Source of the DNA: Coprococcus comes ATCC 27758
Lineage (GTDB): Bacteria > Bacillota > Clostridia > Lachnospirales > Lachnospiraceae
NCBI RefSeq assembly: GCF_025149785.1
Contig: NZ_CP102277.1
Location: 310,001-374,000, forward strand
Length of the DNA: 64,000 nucleotides
Direction: 5' to 3'
Part shown: in pieces, positions 1 to 8,454 of the stretch
Layout: every line of letters begins with the position of its first letter
How positions within the stretch are numbered: the first letter of the stretch is position 1
Made by a program: the position numbers and the translations under genes
The notes under the pieces: model-generated
Told to the model about the DNA's origin: nothing
The model's database searches: none
Seen by the model: only the letters and a program-made list of their open reading frames with translations

Positions 1-2
1 AT

Positions 3-185
3 AACACATATTTTAAGGATTTTGCGGCATCTGTCGATCTGAATGAAGCAGATGAAGAGTATTGGGAAAATACATACTATGATATCGTGGTGCAGGAAAC
101 AGACTGGGATACTATCTGGAAGACACCGACAGGAAGAGAATCACTCAGTAAAGATCCGGCACACAAATTTAAAGCAGAAAAATAA
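3..185 (+). CDS. C-terminal fragment of an unidentified protein (cut by window edge)
   Basis: An open frame runs from the window edge to a TAA at 183-185, about 60 codons with no internal stop. The peptide is acidic and aromatic, with YYDIVVQETDWD near the middle and a lysine-rich tail ending in AEK. It ends 25 bases before the substrate-binding lipoprotein start, so it probably belongs to the same transcript as the ABC transporter. I do not recognise the family. The frame is preferred over the overlapping upstream extension of the next gene, because that extension has no signal peptide and no ribosome binding site. Confidence 0.5.
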   Translation, partial: NTYFKDFAASVDLNEADEEYWENTYYDIVVQETDWDTIWKTPTGRESLSKDPAHKFKAEK

Positions 186-210
186 CAGACGAAAGACGAG
201 GAAAAATATT

Positions 211-1074
211 ATGAAAAAGTTGGCAAGCATTTTAGCAGTTACACTGGCAGCAGGAGTCCTGGCTACAGGATGTGGATCTTCTTCAGGAAGTGCTTCAAAG
301 GACAGCTCTTCAGACAGTGGAAAGACAGTAATCAAAGCAGCAACCGGAGCAAACGCAAAACCATATGTCTATGTAGGCGATGATGACAAGCCGGCAGGAT
401 ACGATGTGGATGTACTGAATGCAGTTTTTGATAAACTTCCGGATTATGAACTGGAATACGAAGTGACTGATTTTGGATCTGTACTTTCCGGACTGAATAG
501 TGGAAATTATCAGATCGGAGTCAACAACTTCTCTTACAACGAAGACCGTGGAGCAAGTTATCTTTACTCTTATCCATATGACAAGATCAGCTATGTATTC
601 GTAACAAAGAAAGGTGGAAAAGAGATCAAATCATTTGAAGATGCAGCAGGACTTTCTTTTGAAGGTGGTACAGGAATCAGCGTATCCAATGCAGTAGAAG
701 CATGGAATGAAAAGAATCCGGATAAAGCGATCAATATTACTTACTCGGATGCAGATACATCTGTATTTTTACAGCATGTAGCAGACGGATCGCAGGATTT
801 TACGATCATCGATCTGGCAATGTACAACTCTTACATGGAAGAATTTAACTATGATGTGCAGAAAAATGATATTCCGGAAGATGAAGCAAAAATGATTGCA
901 GAAAACTCTTATGCATATTATATTTTCCCACAGGATCAGAAAGATTTAAGAGAACAGGTAGACAAAGCGCTGAAGGAGCTGAAGGAAGACGGGACCCTGA
1001 CTGAGATCAGTAAAAAATGGTATGGTCAGGATGCCGCACCGGAGGATGATAAGTTCGAGGAGACGATTAACTAA
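211..1074 (+). CDS. Amino acid ABC transporter substrate-binding lipoprotein
   Basis: This is an extracellular solute-binding protein (family 3) that delivers a polar amino acid to the permease and ATPase encoded just downstream. The start at 211 gives a classical lipoprotein signal: MKKLAS, a hydrophobic stretch, then the lipobox LATGC, followed by a Ser/Gly-rich tether. An in-frame start at 43 exists but would bury the signal under 56 charged residues. The mature part has typical family-3 stretches (AGYDVDVLNAVF, SGNYQIGVNNF) and ends KKWYGQD. The gene overlaps the permease start by one base (TAATG). Resemblance to cystine binders of the TcyJ/TcyK type and the neighbouring transsulfuration genes suggest cystine as ligand. 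That is inference, and other polar amino acids are possible. Confidence 0.9.
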   Translation: MKKLASILAVTLAAGVLATGCGSSSGSASKDSSSDSGKTVIKAATGANAKPYVYVGDDDKPAGYDVDVLNAVFDKLPDYELEYEVTDFGSVLSGLNSGNYQIGVNNFSYNEDRGASYLYSYPYDKISYVFVTKKGGKEIKSFEDAAGLSFEGGTGISVSNAVEAWNEKNPDKAINITYSDADTSVFLQHVADGSQDFTIIDLAMYNSYMEEFNYDVQKNDIPEDEAKMIAENSYAYYIFPQDQKDLREQVDKALKELKEDGTLTEISKKWYGQDAAPEDDKFEETIN

Positions 1075-1817
1075 TGGGTAAATTATTTGATGGAAAACTG
1101 GTATTTACACAGATACCGCTACTTTTAAAATATCTTCCGGTCACAATGGAACTGGCTGTCACAGCAATGATCGCTAGTCTCATCCTGGGACTGCTCCTTG
1201 CACTTGTGAAGATTAAAAAGGTACCGGTACTGAAACAGCTGGTAAGTATCTATATCTCGGTTATCCGCGGAACGCCGATCCTGGTTCAGTTATATGTGAC
1301 CTATTTCGGTATTCCGATGCTCCTGAAATATATCAACTTTAAATGTGGAACCAACTACAATGTCAATGGAGTCGCACCAATCGTATATGCATTCGTTGCT
1401 CTGGCACTCAATGAATCTGCATTTAACGCAGAGATCATCCGTGCGTCCCTTGAATCAGTAGATAAAGGACAGGTTGAGGCAGCAAGCGCTTTAGGAATGA
1501 ATTATTTCCAGGCATTGATAAGGATCATCCTTCCGGAGGCAATCGTGGTAGCACTCCCATCCCTTGGAAATGCATTTATCGGACTGATCAAAGGAACTTC
1601 TCTTGCATTTGTCTGTTCCGTAGTGGAGATGACCGCAGAAGGAAAGATTCTTGCGGGAAGAAATTACCGTTACTTTGAAGTGTATATCTCACTGGCAATT
1701 ATTTACTGGGTAATTACTTTCGTACTTGAGAGAGTGATCAGCTATCTTGAGAAAAAGCTCCGGGTACCGGAAGATGCACCGGCACTTTTAGATATCAGAG
1801 ATACAGAGGTGGAATAA
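1074..1817 (+). CDS. Amino acid ABC transporter permease (HisM/GlnP family)
   Basis: Membrane component of the polar amino acid importer. The 247 residues include several hydrophobic segments: an N-terminal one after KYLPVTMELAV and later ones around AFVALAL, AFIGLIKGTSLAFVCSV and IIYWVITFVLERV. The cytoplasmic EAA loop is visible as EAASALGMNYFQALIRI followed by LPEA, where the ATPase docks. Length and layout match the His/Glu/Gln/Arg/opine permease family. It is translationally coupled to the binding protein through a one-base overlap, and the ATPase start follows three bases after its stop. A single permease suggests a homodimeric pore. Confidence 0.93.
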   Translation: MGKLFDGKLVFTQIPLLLKYLPVTMELAVTAMIASLILGLLLALVKIKKVPVLKQLVSIYISVIRGTPILVQLYVTYFGIPMLLKYINFKCGTNYNVNGVAPIVYAFVALALNESAFNAEIIRASLESVDKGQVEAASALGMNYFQALIRIILPEAIVVALPSLGNAFIGLIKGTSLAFVCSVVEMTAEGKILAGRNYRYFEVYISLAIIYWVITFVLERVISYLEKKLRVPEDAPALLDIRDTEVE

Positions 1818-1820
1818 GGT

Positions 1821-2579
1821 ATGATCGAAATCAAAAATATATCAAAAACATTTAAAAATAATAAGGTTCTTGATGGAATCGACCTTACCATCAATCAGGG
1901 AGATGTCGTAGCGATCATCGGACCTTCTGGAACAGGAAAATCCACATTTTTAAGATGTGTGGACAGACTGGAAAAACCGGAAACCGGAACCATAACGATT
2001 GACGGTGAGACACAGGATCTTGCACATATTCATGGCAAAGATCTGACAGAGCTTCGGAAAAAGACCGGCATGGTTTTTCAGAATTTCAATCTTTTTTCAA
2101 AGAAAACAGCACTTCAGAATGTAATGGAGGGGCTGATCGTGGTAAAGAAGATGAAAAAAGAGGAAGCAGAAAGGATTGCGAGAAAGCAGCTTAAAAATGT
2201 AGGTCTTCTGGATCATGCAAACCATTATCCGAGACATATGTCAGGTGGTCAGCAGCAGAGAGTTGCAATCGCAAGAGCACTTGCGATGGAGCCAAAGCTT
2301 TTGCTTCTGGATGAGCCGACATCTGCACTAGATCCGGAGCTTGTCGGAGAAGTTCTGGATACGATCAAAAAAGCGGCAAATGAAGGATATACAATGCTTC
2401 TGGTGTCCCATGAGATGAGCTTTGTACGAAACGTTGCAACCAGAGTGATCTTCCTGGACGGAGGAAAGATCCTGGAAGACGGAACGCCGAGAGAAGTGTT
2501 TGGAAATCCGAAGAACGAACGTGTCAAAGAGTTTTTTACAAAGATCAACCGGATGGAAGAACCGGATTATTCAATTTAA
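1821..2579 (+). CDS. Amino acid ABC transporter ATP-binding protein
   Basis: Nucleotide-binding subunit of the importer, 252 aa, the usual length for this family. Walker A is GPSGTGKST near residue 35, the Q-loop is VFQNFNLF, the signature is MSGGQQQRVAIARAL near residue 140, and Walker B is LLLLDEPTSALDPE. The switch histidine is in LLVSHEMSF. It is most similar to GlnQ/TcyN-like ATPases of polar amino acid importers. It closes the three-gene operon and is followed directly by a terminator hairpin. Confidence 0.95.
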   Translation: MIEIKNISKTFKNNKVLDGIDLTINQGDVVAIIGPSGTGKSTFLRCVDRLEKPETGTITIDGETQDLAHIHGKDLTELRKKTGMVFQNFNLFSKKTALQNVMEGLIVVKKMKKEEAERIARKQLKNVGLLDHANHYPRHMSGGQQQRVAIARALAMEPKLLLLDEPTSALDPELVGEVLDTIKKAANEGYTMLLVSHEMSFVRNVATRVIFLDGGKILEDGTPREVFGNPKNERVKEFFTKINRMEEPDYSI

Positions 2580-2589
2580 GAGAAAAAAC

Positions 2590-2619
2590 AAAATCGGCTG
2601 AGGGATCAGTCGATTTTTT
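2590..2619 (+). terminator. Rho-independent terminator of the ABC operon
   Basis: The arms AAATCGGCTGA and TCAGTCGATTT pair over 11 positions (one G-U wobble) around a GGGA loop. The T-rich end follows, starting ten bases after the ATPase stop. Confidence 0.8.
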
Positions 2620-2649
2620 CCAACAGGATAAAAGAAGGGAGCGAAAGCA

Positions 2650-2694
2650 ATGAGTATCAGACAAGAGCAGGAAAAACAGAATCAGACAGCGTAG
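2650..2694 (+). other. Possible 14-codon upstream ORF
   Basis: A short frame (MSIRQEQEKQNQTA) begins 8 bases after a GGGAG ribosome-binding-like site. It stops 15 bases before the start of the GST-like gene. It could be a translated leader peptide or a chance frame. It contains no run of a single amino acid that would point to attenuation. Confidence 0.2.
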
Positions 2695-2709
2695 GAAAGG
2701 GAAAAGATT

Positions 2710-3678
2710 ATGAGAGAAAATACATCGACAGAATGGGTAAATAAAGAAGTAGACAGTGAAGGAAATTTCAACCGTCAGAAGAATCAGTTTGAAACACCGT
2801 TTGGTGAGGGAGAAGGAAAGCTTCCGGTAGAGCCGGGACGTTATCGCCTTTTGTGGGCGCCGGTATGCCCGTGGGCGCACCGCAGTGTGATTGTAAGAAG
2901 ACTTCTGGGATTGGAGGATGTGATCAGTCTTGGAACCGCAGATCCAAAGAGACCGGATGTGCCGAGAAGCGACTGGGCATTTACACTGGACGAAGGAGAT
3001 GTGGATCCGGTTCTTGGAATCCACTATATCAGTGAGGCATATCTTGCAGCAAATCCGGATTATACCGGACGATTTACCGTACCGGCACTTGTGGATATCC
3101 CGTCCGGTAAGGTGGTAAATAATGATTATTTCAACCTGACACTTTACTTTGAGACGGCATGGAAGCCTTATCACAAAGAGGGAGCACCGGATCTTTATCC
3201 GGAAGATTTAAGAGAAGAGATCGATAAGCTGAATGATATCATTTTCCGTGAGGTAAATAATGGTGTCTATAAAGCCGGATTTGCAAGAAAACAGAAGGCT
3301 TATGACCGTGCTTACAATATGGTATTTAACCGTCTGGACTGGCTGGAAGAAAGGCTTGCAAACCAGAGATACTTATTTGGTGACAGACTGACTGAATCTG
3401 ATGTGCGTCTTTATGTGACACTGGTACGATTTGACTGTGCATATTATCCGGTATTTCGTCTGAATAAAAAGCTTCTCCGCGATTATCCGAATCTGTGGGC
3501 ATATGCAAGAGATTTGTATCAGACACCGGGATTTGGCGACACAACGAATTTTGCGGCGATCAAGAAGCATTATCATATCGATTGCTGCCCGTCCAATGAA
3601 TTTGCGATCGTGCCAAATGGACCGGATGAAACCTTATGGATGACACCACACGGAAGAGAAAAATTATCCGGAAAATAA
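2710..3678 (+). CDS. Glutathionyl-hydroquinone reductase-like GST-family protein
   Basis: A 322-aa cytoplasmic protein of the Omega-like GST family (YqjG/ECM4). In proteobacteria and fungi this family reduces glutathionyl-hydroquinones through a catalytic cysteine. The thioredoxin-like N-terminal half has the diagnostic CPWAHR motif near residue 54 (LWAPVCPWAHRSVIVRR). A helical C-terminal half carries WLEERLANQRYLFGDRLTESDVRLY. Length fits the family. It sits between the ABC transporter and an acetyltransferase. Most Clostridia do not make glutathione, so the physiological thiol or substrate is open; a role in thiol/disulfide handling beside sulfur genes is inferred only. Confidence 0.85.
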   Translation: MRENTSTEWVNKEVDSEGNFNRQKNQFETPFGEGEGKLPVEPGRYRLLWAPVCPWAHRSVIVRRLLGLEDVISLGTADPKRPDVPRSDWAFTLDEGDVDPVLGIHYISEAYLAANPDYTGRFTVPALVDIPSGKVVNNDYFNLTLYFETAWKPYHKEGAPDLYPEDLREEIDKLNDIIFREVNNGVYKAGFARKQKAYDRAYNMVFNRLDWLEERLANQRYLFGDRLTESDVRLYVTLVRFDCAYYPVFRLNKKLLRDYPNLWAYARDLYQTPGFGDTTNFAAIKKHYHIDCCPSNEFAIVPNGPDETLWMTPHGREKLSGK

Positions 3679-3697
3679 AGAAAGAGGGGAATGAATG

Positions 3698-4129
3698 ATG
3701 AAAGCAGTCAGAGTGACAGAAGAATGGCAGAGAGCCGGCGTACACTATGTGCGGACACAGGCAATGTGCCTGGGATTTAAGATCCCGCTTGAGGGAGAAT
3801 TTTCAGATGACACACCGGAAGATGAATATATTCTGGTGATGGACGGAATTTATCCGGTATCCACCTGCAGGCTGCATTATCTGGATGAACATACCGGAAA
3901 AATTGAGCGCGTGGCAACACTGGAATCCTATAGGGGAAAACATTACGGACAGGCAGGGATCATTGAGGCGGAAAACTGGATGCGCGAAAAAGGTGTGACA
4001 AAAATCTATATCAATTCCAGAAAAGCGGCACTTGGATTCTATGAAAAGCTTGGCTATACCGCAGATTTTTCACAGGTAAGCGGCTCCGGAGAGTTTGAAT
4101 GTGTGATGACGGAGAAAGAACTTGCGTAA
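3698..4129 (+). CDS. GNAT family N-acetyltransferase
   Basis: A small acetyl-CoA-dependent acyltransferase of about 143 aa. The acetyl-CoA binding motif is visible as ESYRGKHYGQAGIIEAEN around residues 82-98. It is followed by the typical GNAT ending NSRKAALGFYEKLGY. The start at 3698 is chosen because it lies 7 bases after GAGGGGA; ATGs at 3691 and 3695 are too close to this site. It follows the GST-like gene by 19 bases and probably shares its transcript. The substrate cannot be predicted. Confidence 0.82.
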   Translation: MKAVRVTEEWQRAGVHYVRTQAMCLGFKIPLEGEFSDDTPEDEYILVMDGIYPVSTCRLHYLDEHTGKIERVATLESYRGKHYGQAGIIEAENWMREKGVTKIYINSRKAALGFYEKLGYTADFSQVSGSGEFECVMTEKELA

Positions 4130-4218
4130 ATTTATGAAAAGAAAACTGGATTTTGGCAGAAAGATATTGTACAGTAAATAGCGACATTGATTTATAGAAA
4201 CAGGAGAGATAGACAAGA

Positions 4219-5358
4219 ATGAAGTACGGAATTGATACACGATGTCAGCATCTGGCTGACGATAATAAGGATGAAATATATGGGGCGATCAGTTATCCAA
4301 TCTATCAGTCTGCAACATTTGCAAGAGACAGAGTAGGCGGAGGAAGTGGTTATGACTATTCCAGATTACAGAATCCGACGAGAGAACATCTTGAGAAGAT
4401 CGTAGCATCGCTGGAAGAAGGGATCGATGCACTGGCATTTTCGACAGGAATGGCAGCGATCACAGCTCTGATGGAGATTTTCAAACCGGGCGATCACATC
4501 ATCATTGATGAGGATCTTTATGGAGGAAGCATCCGTCTGTTCCACAGCATCAATGTGAAAAATGGACTGACATTTACCAGCGTGGATTTAAGCAGTGTGG
4601 ATGTAGAGGATTATATCCAGGATAACACAAAAGCAATTTATGCAGAGACACCGACCAATCCGATGATGCGTGTATCCGATCTGGAAGAACTTTCAAAGAA
4701 AGCAAAAAAACATGAACTTCTTCTGATCGTGGACAATACCTTTTTATCACCATATTTCCAGAATCCGCTGAAGCTTGGTGCTGACATTGTTGTGCATAGC
4801 GGGACAAAATATCTGGGTGGACACAATGACACACTTGCAGGTTTTCTGATAACAAACCGCGAGGACATTCAGGAACAGCTTCGTTTTATCATCAAGACGA
4901 CAGGAGCAACCCTTGCACCGATGGACAGCTGGCTGATCCTCAGAGGGATCAAGACGCTTGGAGTCCGTATGGACAGGGCACAGGAAAATGCACTGAAGAT
5001 CGCACATTTTCTGGAGAAGCAGGAGTATGTGACAAGGGTGCTTTATCCGGGGCTTGAATCACATCCGGGCTACGAACTGATGAAAAAGCAGGCAAGAGGA
5101 TTTGGTTCAATCCTGACCTTTGAAGTAGATTCCAAAGAGAGAGCATATCACATCCTGGAAAATGTAAAACTGATCCAGTTTGCGGAAAGCCTCGGAGGAA
5201 CTGAGACTCTGATCACTTATCCGATTACTCAGACGCATGCGGATCTTTCCAGAGAAGAGCTTGACCGGAACGGAATTACAGACAGGATTCTGAGATTATC
5301 TGTTGGAATTGAGGGAGCAGAGGATCTGATCGCAGATCTGGAAGCTGTATTAAAGTAA
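4219..5358 (+). CDS. PLP-dependent transsulfuration enzyme (cystathionine synthase/lyase family)
   Basis: A 379-aa member of the Cys/Met metabolism PLP family, acting on cystathionine, cysteine or homocysteine-type substrates. Visible features are the PLP phosphate-binding region (SRLQNPTREHLE, then STGMAAITALM), the aspartate contacting the pyridine nitrogen (LLIVDNTFLSPY), the Schiff-base lysine in VVHSGTKYLGGHND near residue 194, and the C-terminal LRLSVGIEGAEDLIADL. Sequence alone does not separate gamma-synthase, gamma-lyase and beta-lyase activities. An AGGAGA site precedes the start. Its neighbours (a possible cystine transporter and metY-like gene) favour sulfur amino acid interconversion or degradation. 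Confidence 0.9.
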   Translation: MKYGIDTRCQHLADDNKDEIYGAISYPIYQSATFARDRVGGGSGYDYSRLQNPTREHLEKIVASLEEGIDALAFSTGMAAITALMEIFKPGDHIIIDEDLYGGSIRLFHSINVKNGLTFTSVDLSSVDVEDYIQDNTKAIYAETPTNPMMRVSDLEELSKKAKKHELLLIVDNTFLSPYFQNPLKLGADIVVHSGTKYLGGHNDTLAGFLITNREDIQEQLRFIIKTTGATLAPMDSWLILRGIKTLGVRMDRAQENALKIAHFLEKQEYVTRVLYPGLESHPGYELMKKQARGFGSILTFEVDSKERAYHILENVKLIQFAESLGGTETLITYPITQTHADLSREELDRNGITDRILRLSVGIEGAEDLIADLEAVLK

Positions 5359-5466
5359 ATCAAATAGAATTGTGTATAAAGCGGAAGATATCTGTGACCG
5401 AAGGTGTATTAACGGACAGATAGCCGGCAGATGGAATATGACCGTGCAGATAAGGAAGTGGCAGAA

Positions 5467-6594
5467 ATGAGTAAAATAAAGGTAAATGAACAGCGGGCAG
5501 TCGATGAATTTCAGGAACTGACTGCGATCGATGCACCAAGCTTTGGGGAGCGTCAGATGGCAGATCGGCTGATCGTGAAATTAAAAGAACTTGGTTTTGA
5601 AGTAGAGGAAGACAATGCTGGAAAACATTTCGGAGGAAACGCCGGAAACTTATATGCATATCTTCCGGGAGATCTTCCGGGAGATTCGGTCCTTTTGTCC
5701 GGCCATATGGATACGGTTGAGCCGTCCAAAGGCAAGAAAGGGATCATCGGAGAAGACGGTGTGATCCGTTCCGCAGGAAAAGCAGTTCTTGGAGCTGATG
5801 ATGTGGCAGGACTTGTGGAGATCCTGGAAGGAATCCGCAGTGTAAAAGAAGCGGGAGTACCACACCGGGATATCGAGATTCTTTTTACAATTGCAGAAGA
5901 GCTTTATATCAAGGGTAGCAGCGTATTTGATTTTTCAAAGGTTCGTGCAAAAGAAGCCTATGTACTGGATATCAGCGGACCGGTTGGAAGCGCGGCATAT
6001 AAAGCACCGTCTCTGATTTCTTATCAGGTGGTAGTAACCGGGAAGGCATCCCACGCCGGATTTGATCCGGAGCACGGCGTTCATGCGATCGCTATTGCAT
6101 CCGAAGCGATCACGCAGATCAGTCAGGGACATGTGGATGAAGAGACAACCTGCAATATCGGATTGATCGAAGGTGGGAGCGGAACGAACATTGTTCCGGA
6201 AAAATGTATTGTAAAGGGAGAAATCCGGAGCTATTCTCATGAAAAAGCGACTCGTTGTGTAGAAGAAGTGGGAAATACCTTCAAAAAGGTGGCTGAAAAA
6301 CACGGAGCCGAATCAGAACTTACCTGCGAAGTTCATCTGATCGCTTATGAGACAGCAAAAGACAGTGTGCCGGTAAAACGGTTTGAAAGAGTAAGCAAAG
6401 AGCTGGGACTTGCAGGAGAACTTGTAGAGACATTTGGCGGAAGTGATAACAACAGCTTTGCGAAGAACGGGATTCCTGGACTGGTGTTGTCAAATGGAAT
6501 GTACCAGGCACATTCGGTAAATGAATATACGACAATCAAAGATCTTGTGACAGGAGTAGAACTGATCGCCGGGCTGATCACCGATGTACAGTAG
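5467..6594 (+). CDS. M20-family metallopeptidase, PepT-like
   Basis: A zinc aminopeptidase-type hydrolase of about 375 aa in the M20 family, closest to PepT-like tripeptidases and distinct from the true pepT at 14.7-15.9 kb. Metal-site motifs are LSGHMDTVEP, GADDVAGLVEIL and FTIAEELYIKGS. The dimerisation insert contains GKASHAGFDPEHGV. The C-terminal histidine is in SNGMYQAHSVNE. The start at 5467 is preferred over 5431 because AGGAAG lies 8 bases before it and because the family begins close to this point. A strong terminator follows. It probably releases amino acids from small peptides in the cytoplasm. Confidence 0.87.
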   Translation: MSKIKVNEQRAVDEFQELTAIDAPSFGERQMADRLIVKLKELGFEVEEDNAGKHFGGNAGNLYAYLPGDLPGDSVLLSGHMDTVEPSKGKKGIIGEDGVIRSAGKAVLGADDVAGLVEILEGIRSVKEAGVPHRDIEILFTIAEELYIKGSSVFDFSKVRAKEAYVLDISGPVGSAAYKAPSLISYQVVVTGKASHAGFDPEHGVHAIAIASEAITQISQGHVDEETTCNIGLIEGGSGTNIVPEKCIVKGEIRSYSHEKATRCVEEVGNTFKKVAEKHGAESELTCEVHLIAYETAKDSVPVKRFERVSKELGLAGELVETFGGSDNNSFAKNGIPGLVLSNGMYQAHSVNEYTTIKDLVTGVELIAGLITDVQ

Positions 6595-6612
6595 TGGATG
6601 TTATTATACAGA

Positions 6613-6636
6613 AAAGACGCCAAAAGCGTCTTTTTT
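6613..6636 (+). terminator. Rho-independent terminator after the M20 peptidase
   Basis: AAAGACGC and GCGTCTTT form a perfect stem around CAAA-type loop bases, followed by a run of T. Confidence 0.85.
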
Positions 6637-6702
6637 ATATTGATAGAAGAAAAACAGATAAAACATATTGAAATTAAATGTTTTTAAAATAATTCCCTAT
6701 TA

Positions 6703-6736
6703 ACCTATTGACAAAGTAGGTAAAAGTAGATATAAT
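6703..6736 (+). promoter_or_regulatory. Sigma-A promoter of metY with overlapping inverted-repeat operator
   Basis: The -35 TTGACA (6708-6713) and -10 TATAAT (6731-6736) are both consensus, with a 17-base spacer. An inverted repeat ACCTA-N9-TAGGT (6703-6721) brackets the -35 box. A strong promoter with a palindrome over the -35 is typical of repression. The form is reminiscent of Rrf2/CymR-type sulfur-regulator sites, but that assignment is inference. Confidence 0.8.
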
Positions 6737-6809
6737 GCAACTATCAAATTTGAAAGATCACTATAGAGATCACGATACATCAGACAGTAGAAAAGAGAGG
6801 TAGAAAAAT

Positions 6810-8099
6810 ATGAGCGATTATAAATTTGAAACACTTCAGCTTCACGTAGGACAAGAAGAACCAGATCCGGCATCTGATGCCAGAGCAGTACCGATTTACC
6901 AGACAACATCTTATGTATTTAAGAACTCTGCACATGCAGCAGCAAGATTCGGACTTGCAGATGCAGGTAACATTTACGGACGTCTGACAAACTCTACACA
7001 GGACGTATTTGAAAAGAGAATTGCAGCACTTGAAGGTGGTGTGGCAGCTCTTGCAACAGCATCCGGAGCAGCTGCAATTACATATACCATCGAAGCACTT
7101 GCAGCAGATGGCGGACATATCGTAGCGCAGAAGACAATCTACGGTGGAAGCTTCAACCTTCTTGAACACACACTGACACATTACGGAATCACAACTACAT
7201 TTGTAGATGCACATAACCTGAAAGAAGTAGAAGATGCAATTCAGGATAACACAAGAGCCATCTATCTTGAAACTCTTGGTAATCCGAACAGTGATATCCC
7301 GGATATCGATGCGATCGCTGAAATTGCACACAAGCATGGACTTCCGCTTGTAATCGACAACACATTCGGAACACCGTATTTGATCCGTCCGATCGAACAC
7401 GGAGCAGACATCGTTGTACATTCTGCTACCAAATTCATCGGTGGACACGGAACAACTCTTGGTGGAATCATCGTAGATTCCGGCAAATTTGACTGGAAAG
7501 CAAGTGGAAAATACCCGGCAATCGCAGATGCAAACCCAAGCTACCACGGAGTATCTTTCGTAGATGCAGCAGGTCCGGCAGCATTTGTAACTTACATCCG
7601 TGCAATCCTTCTTCGTGATATGGGAGCAACAATTTCTCCATTTAACGCATTCCTTCTTCTGCAGGGAACAGAGACACTGTCACTTAGAATTGACCGTCAT
7701 GTAGAAAATACAAAGAAAGTAGTAGAATACCTCTCTAACCATCCAATGGTAGAGCATGTGAACCATCCGTCACTGCCGAATCATCCGGATCATGCACTTT
7801 ATGAAAAATATTTCCCGAATGGTGGAGCATCTATCTTCACATTCGAGATCAAAGGCGGACAGGAAGAAGCTCACAAGTTCATCGACAACCTGAAGATCTT
7901 TTCGCTGCTTGCAAATGTTGCGGATGTTAAGAGCCTTGTTATCCATCCGGCAACAACAACACATTCTCAGCTGACAGAAGAAGAACTGCTTGATCAGGGA
8001 ATCAAACCGAACACAATCCGTCTTTCTATCGGTACAGAACATATCGATGATATCATCGCAGATCTTGAAGGTGGATTTGCAGCGGTTCAGGGCAAATAA
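6810..8099 (+). CDS. metY: O-acetylhomoserine aminocarboxypropyltransferase (sulfhydrylase)
   Basis: A 429-aa PLP enzyme that converts O-acetyl-L-homoserine and sulfide (or methanethiol) to homocysteine (or methionine), in direct sulfhydrylation of methionine synthesis. The N-terminal start FETLQLHVGQEEPDP is characteristic of this subfamily. Further motifs are YGRLTNSTQDVFEKRIAALE, LVIDNTFGTPY and the catalytic lysine segment VVHSATKFIGGHGTT. The length of about 430 aa separates it from the 380-aa cystathionine-type paralogue at 4.2 kb. It is a single-gene unit with its own strong promoter and terminator. No SAM riboswitch is seen in the roughly 65-base leader, so control is likely through the operator over the -35 box. 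Confidence 0.94.
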   Translation: MSDYKFETLQLHVGQEEPDPASDARAVPIYQTTSYVFKNSAHAAARFGLADAGNIYGRLTNSTQDVFEKRIAALEGGVAALATASGAAAITYTIEALAADGGHIVAQKTIYGGSFNLLEHTLTHYGITTTFVDAHNLKEVEDAIQDNTRAIYLETLGNPNSDIPDIDAIAEIAHKHGLPLVIDNTFGTPYLIRPIEHGADIVVHSATKFIGGHGTTLGGIIVDSGKFDWKASGKYPAIADANPSYHGVSFVDAAGPAAFVTYIRAILLRDMGATISPFNAFLLLQGTETLSLRIDRHVENTKKVVEYLSNHPMVEHVNHPSLPNHPDHALYEKYFPNGGASIFTFEIKGGQEEAHKFIDNLKIFSLLANVADVKSLVIHPATTTHSQLTEEELLDQGIKPNTIRLSIGTEHIDDIIADLEGGFAAVQGK

Positions 8100-8122
8100 A
8101 TATTATACACACAGGAATTTTG

Positions 8123-8153
8123 GACGGAGGTTTTTCGAAACCTTCGTCTTTTT
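8123..8153 (+). terminator. UUCG-loop terminator of metY
   Basis: GACGGAGGTTT and AAACCTTCGTC pair around a TTCG tetraloop and are followed by TTTTT. Confidence 0.85.
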
Positions 8154-8187
8154 CGATGTGCACAGAAAATTTTAAGGAGAAAACACT

Positions 8188-8382
8188 ATGACAAAGGCAC
8201 AGATCAGAAAAAATGTTTTTCTGAAATCCATTCCGATCATGTGCAGCTACATTTTCGTAAGCATGACATATGGGATTATGATGGAAAATGCCGGATTTGG
8301 CTGGTACTATTCACTGTTTGTCAGTCTTGCATTTCCGAAAGGAATTGCGGCAGTCAGGAGTGTTGAAAATGCTGTGCGATAA
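8188..8382 (+). pseudogene. azlC-like branched-chain amino acid exporter remnant
   Basis: A 64-codon frame with a good AAGGAG site. Its first 50 residues look like the beginning of AzlC (FLKSIPIMCSYIFVSMTYG, then GFGWYYSLFVSL). Full AzlC proteins are about 230 aa and continue with several more membrane helices. Here the frame ends after about 14 unrelated residues, and neither the remainder of azlC nor azlD follows. The simplest reading is an internal deletion leaving a 5' stub. It is downstream of the metY terminator. It may still be translated but should not work as a transporter. Confidence 0.65.
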
Positions 8383-8425
8383 GTGGAAATAAGCGGAAAT
8401 CCAGTATTTTCGGATGGATCTCCCT

Positions 8426-8454
8426 TTGACCAGATGCACAGATTATGCTATGAT
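8426..8454 (+). promoter_or_regulatory. Sigma-A promoter for the rhodanese/PP-loop gene
   Basis: TTGACC, a 17-base spacer and TATGAT lie 110 bases before the start codon. The leader contains a small ATGTA-CCGA-TACAT hairpin just after the predicted start point. Confidence 0.65.

Noticed and set aside
43-210. In-frame N-terminal extension of the substrate-binding protein
   Set aside because: It would place 56 highly charged residues before a clear lipoprotein signal, and another open frame (3-185) occupies the same bases.
6780-7547. Minus-strand 255-codon frame opposite metY
   Set aside because: Cysteine-rich shadow of a strongly supported gene; no ribosome binding site or family pattern.
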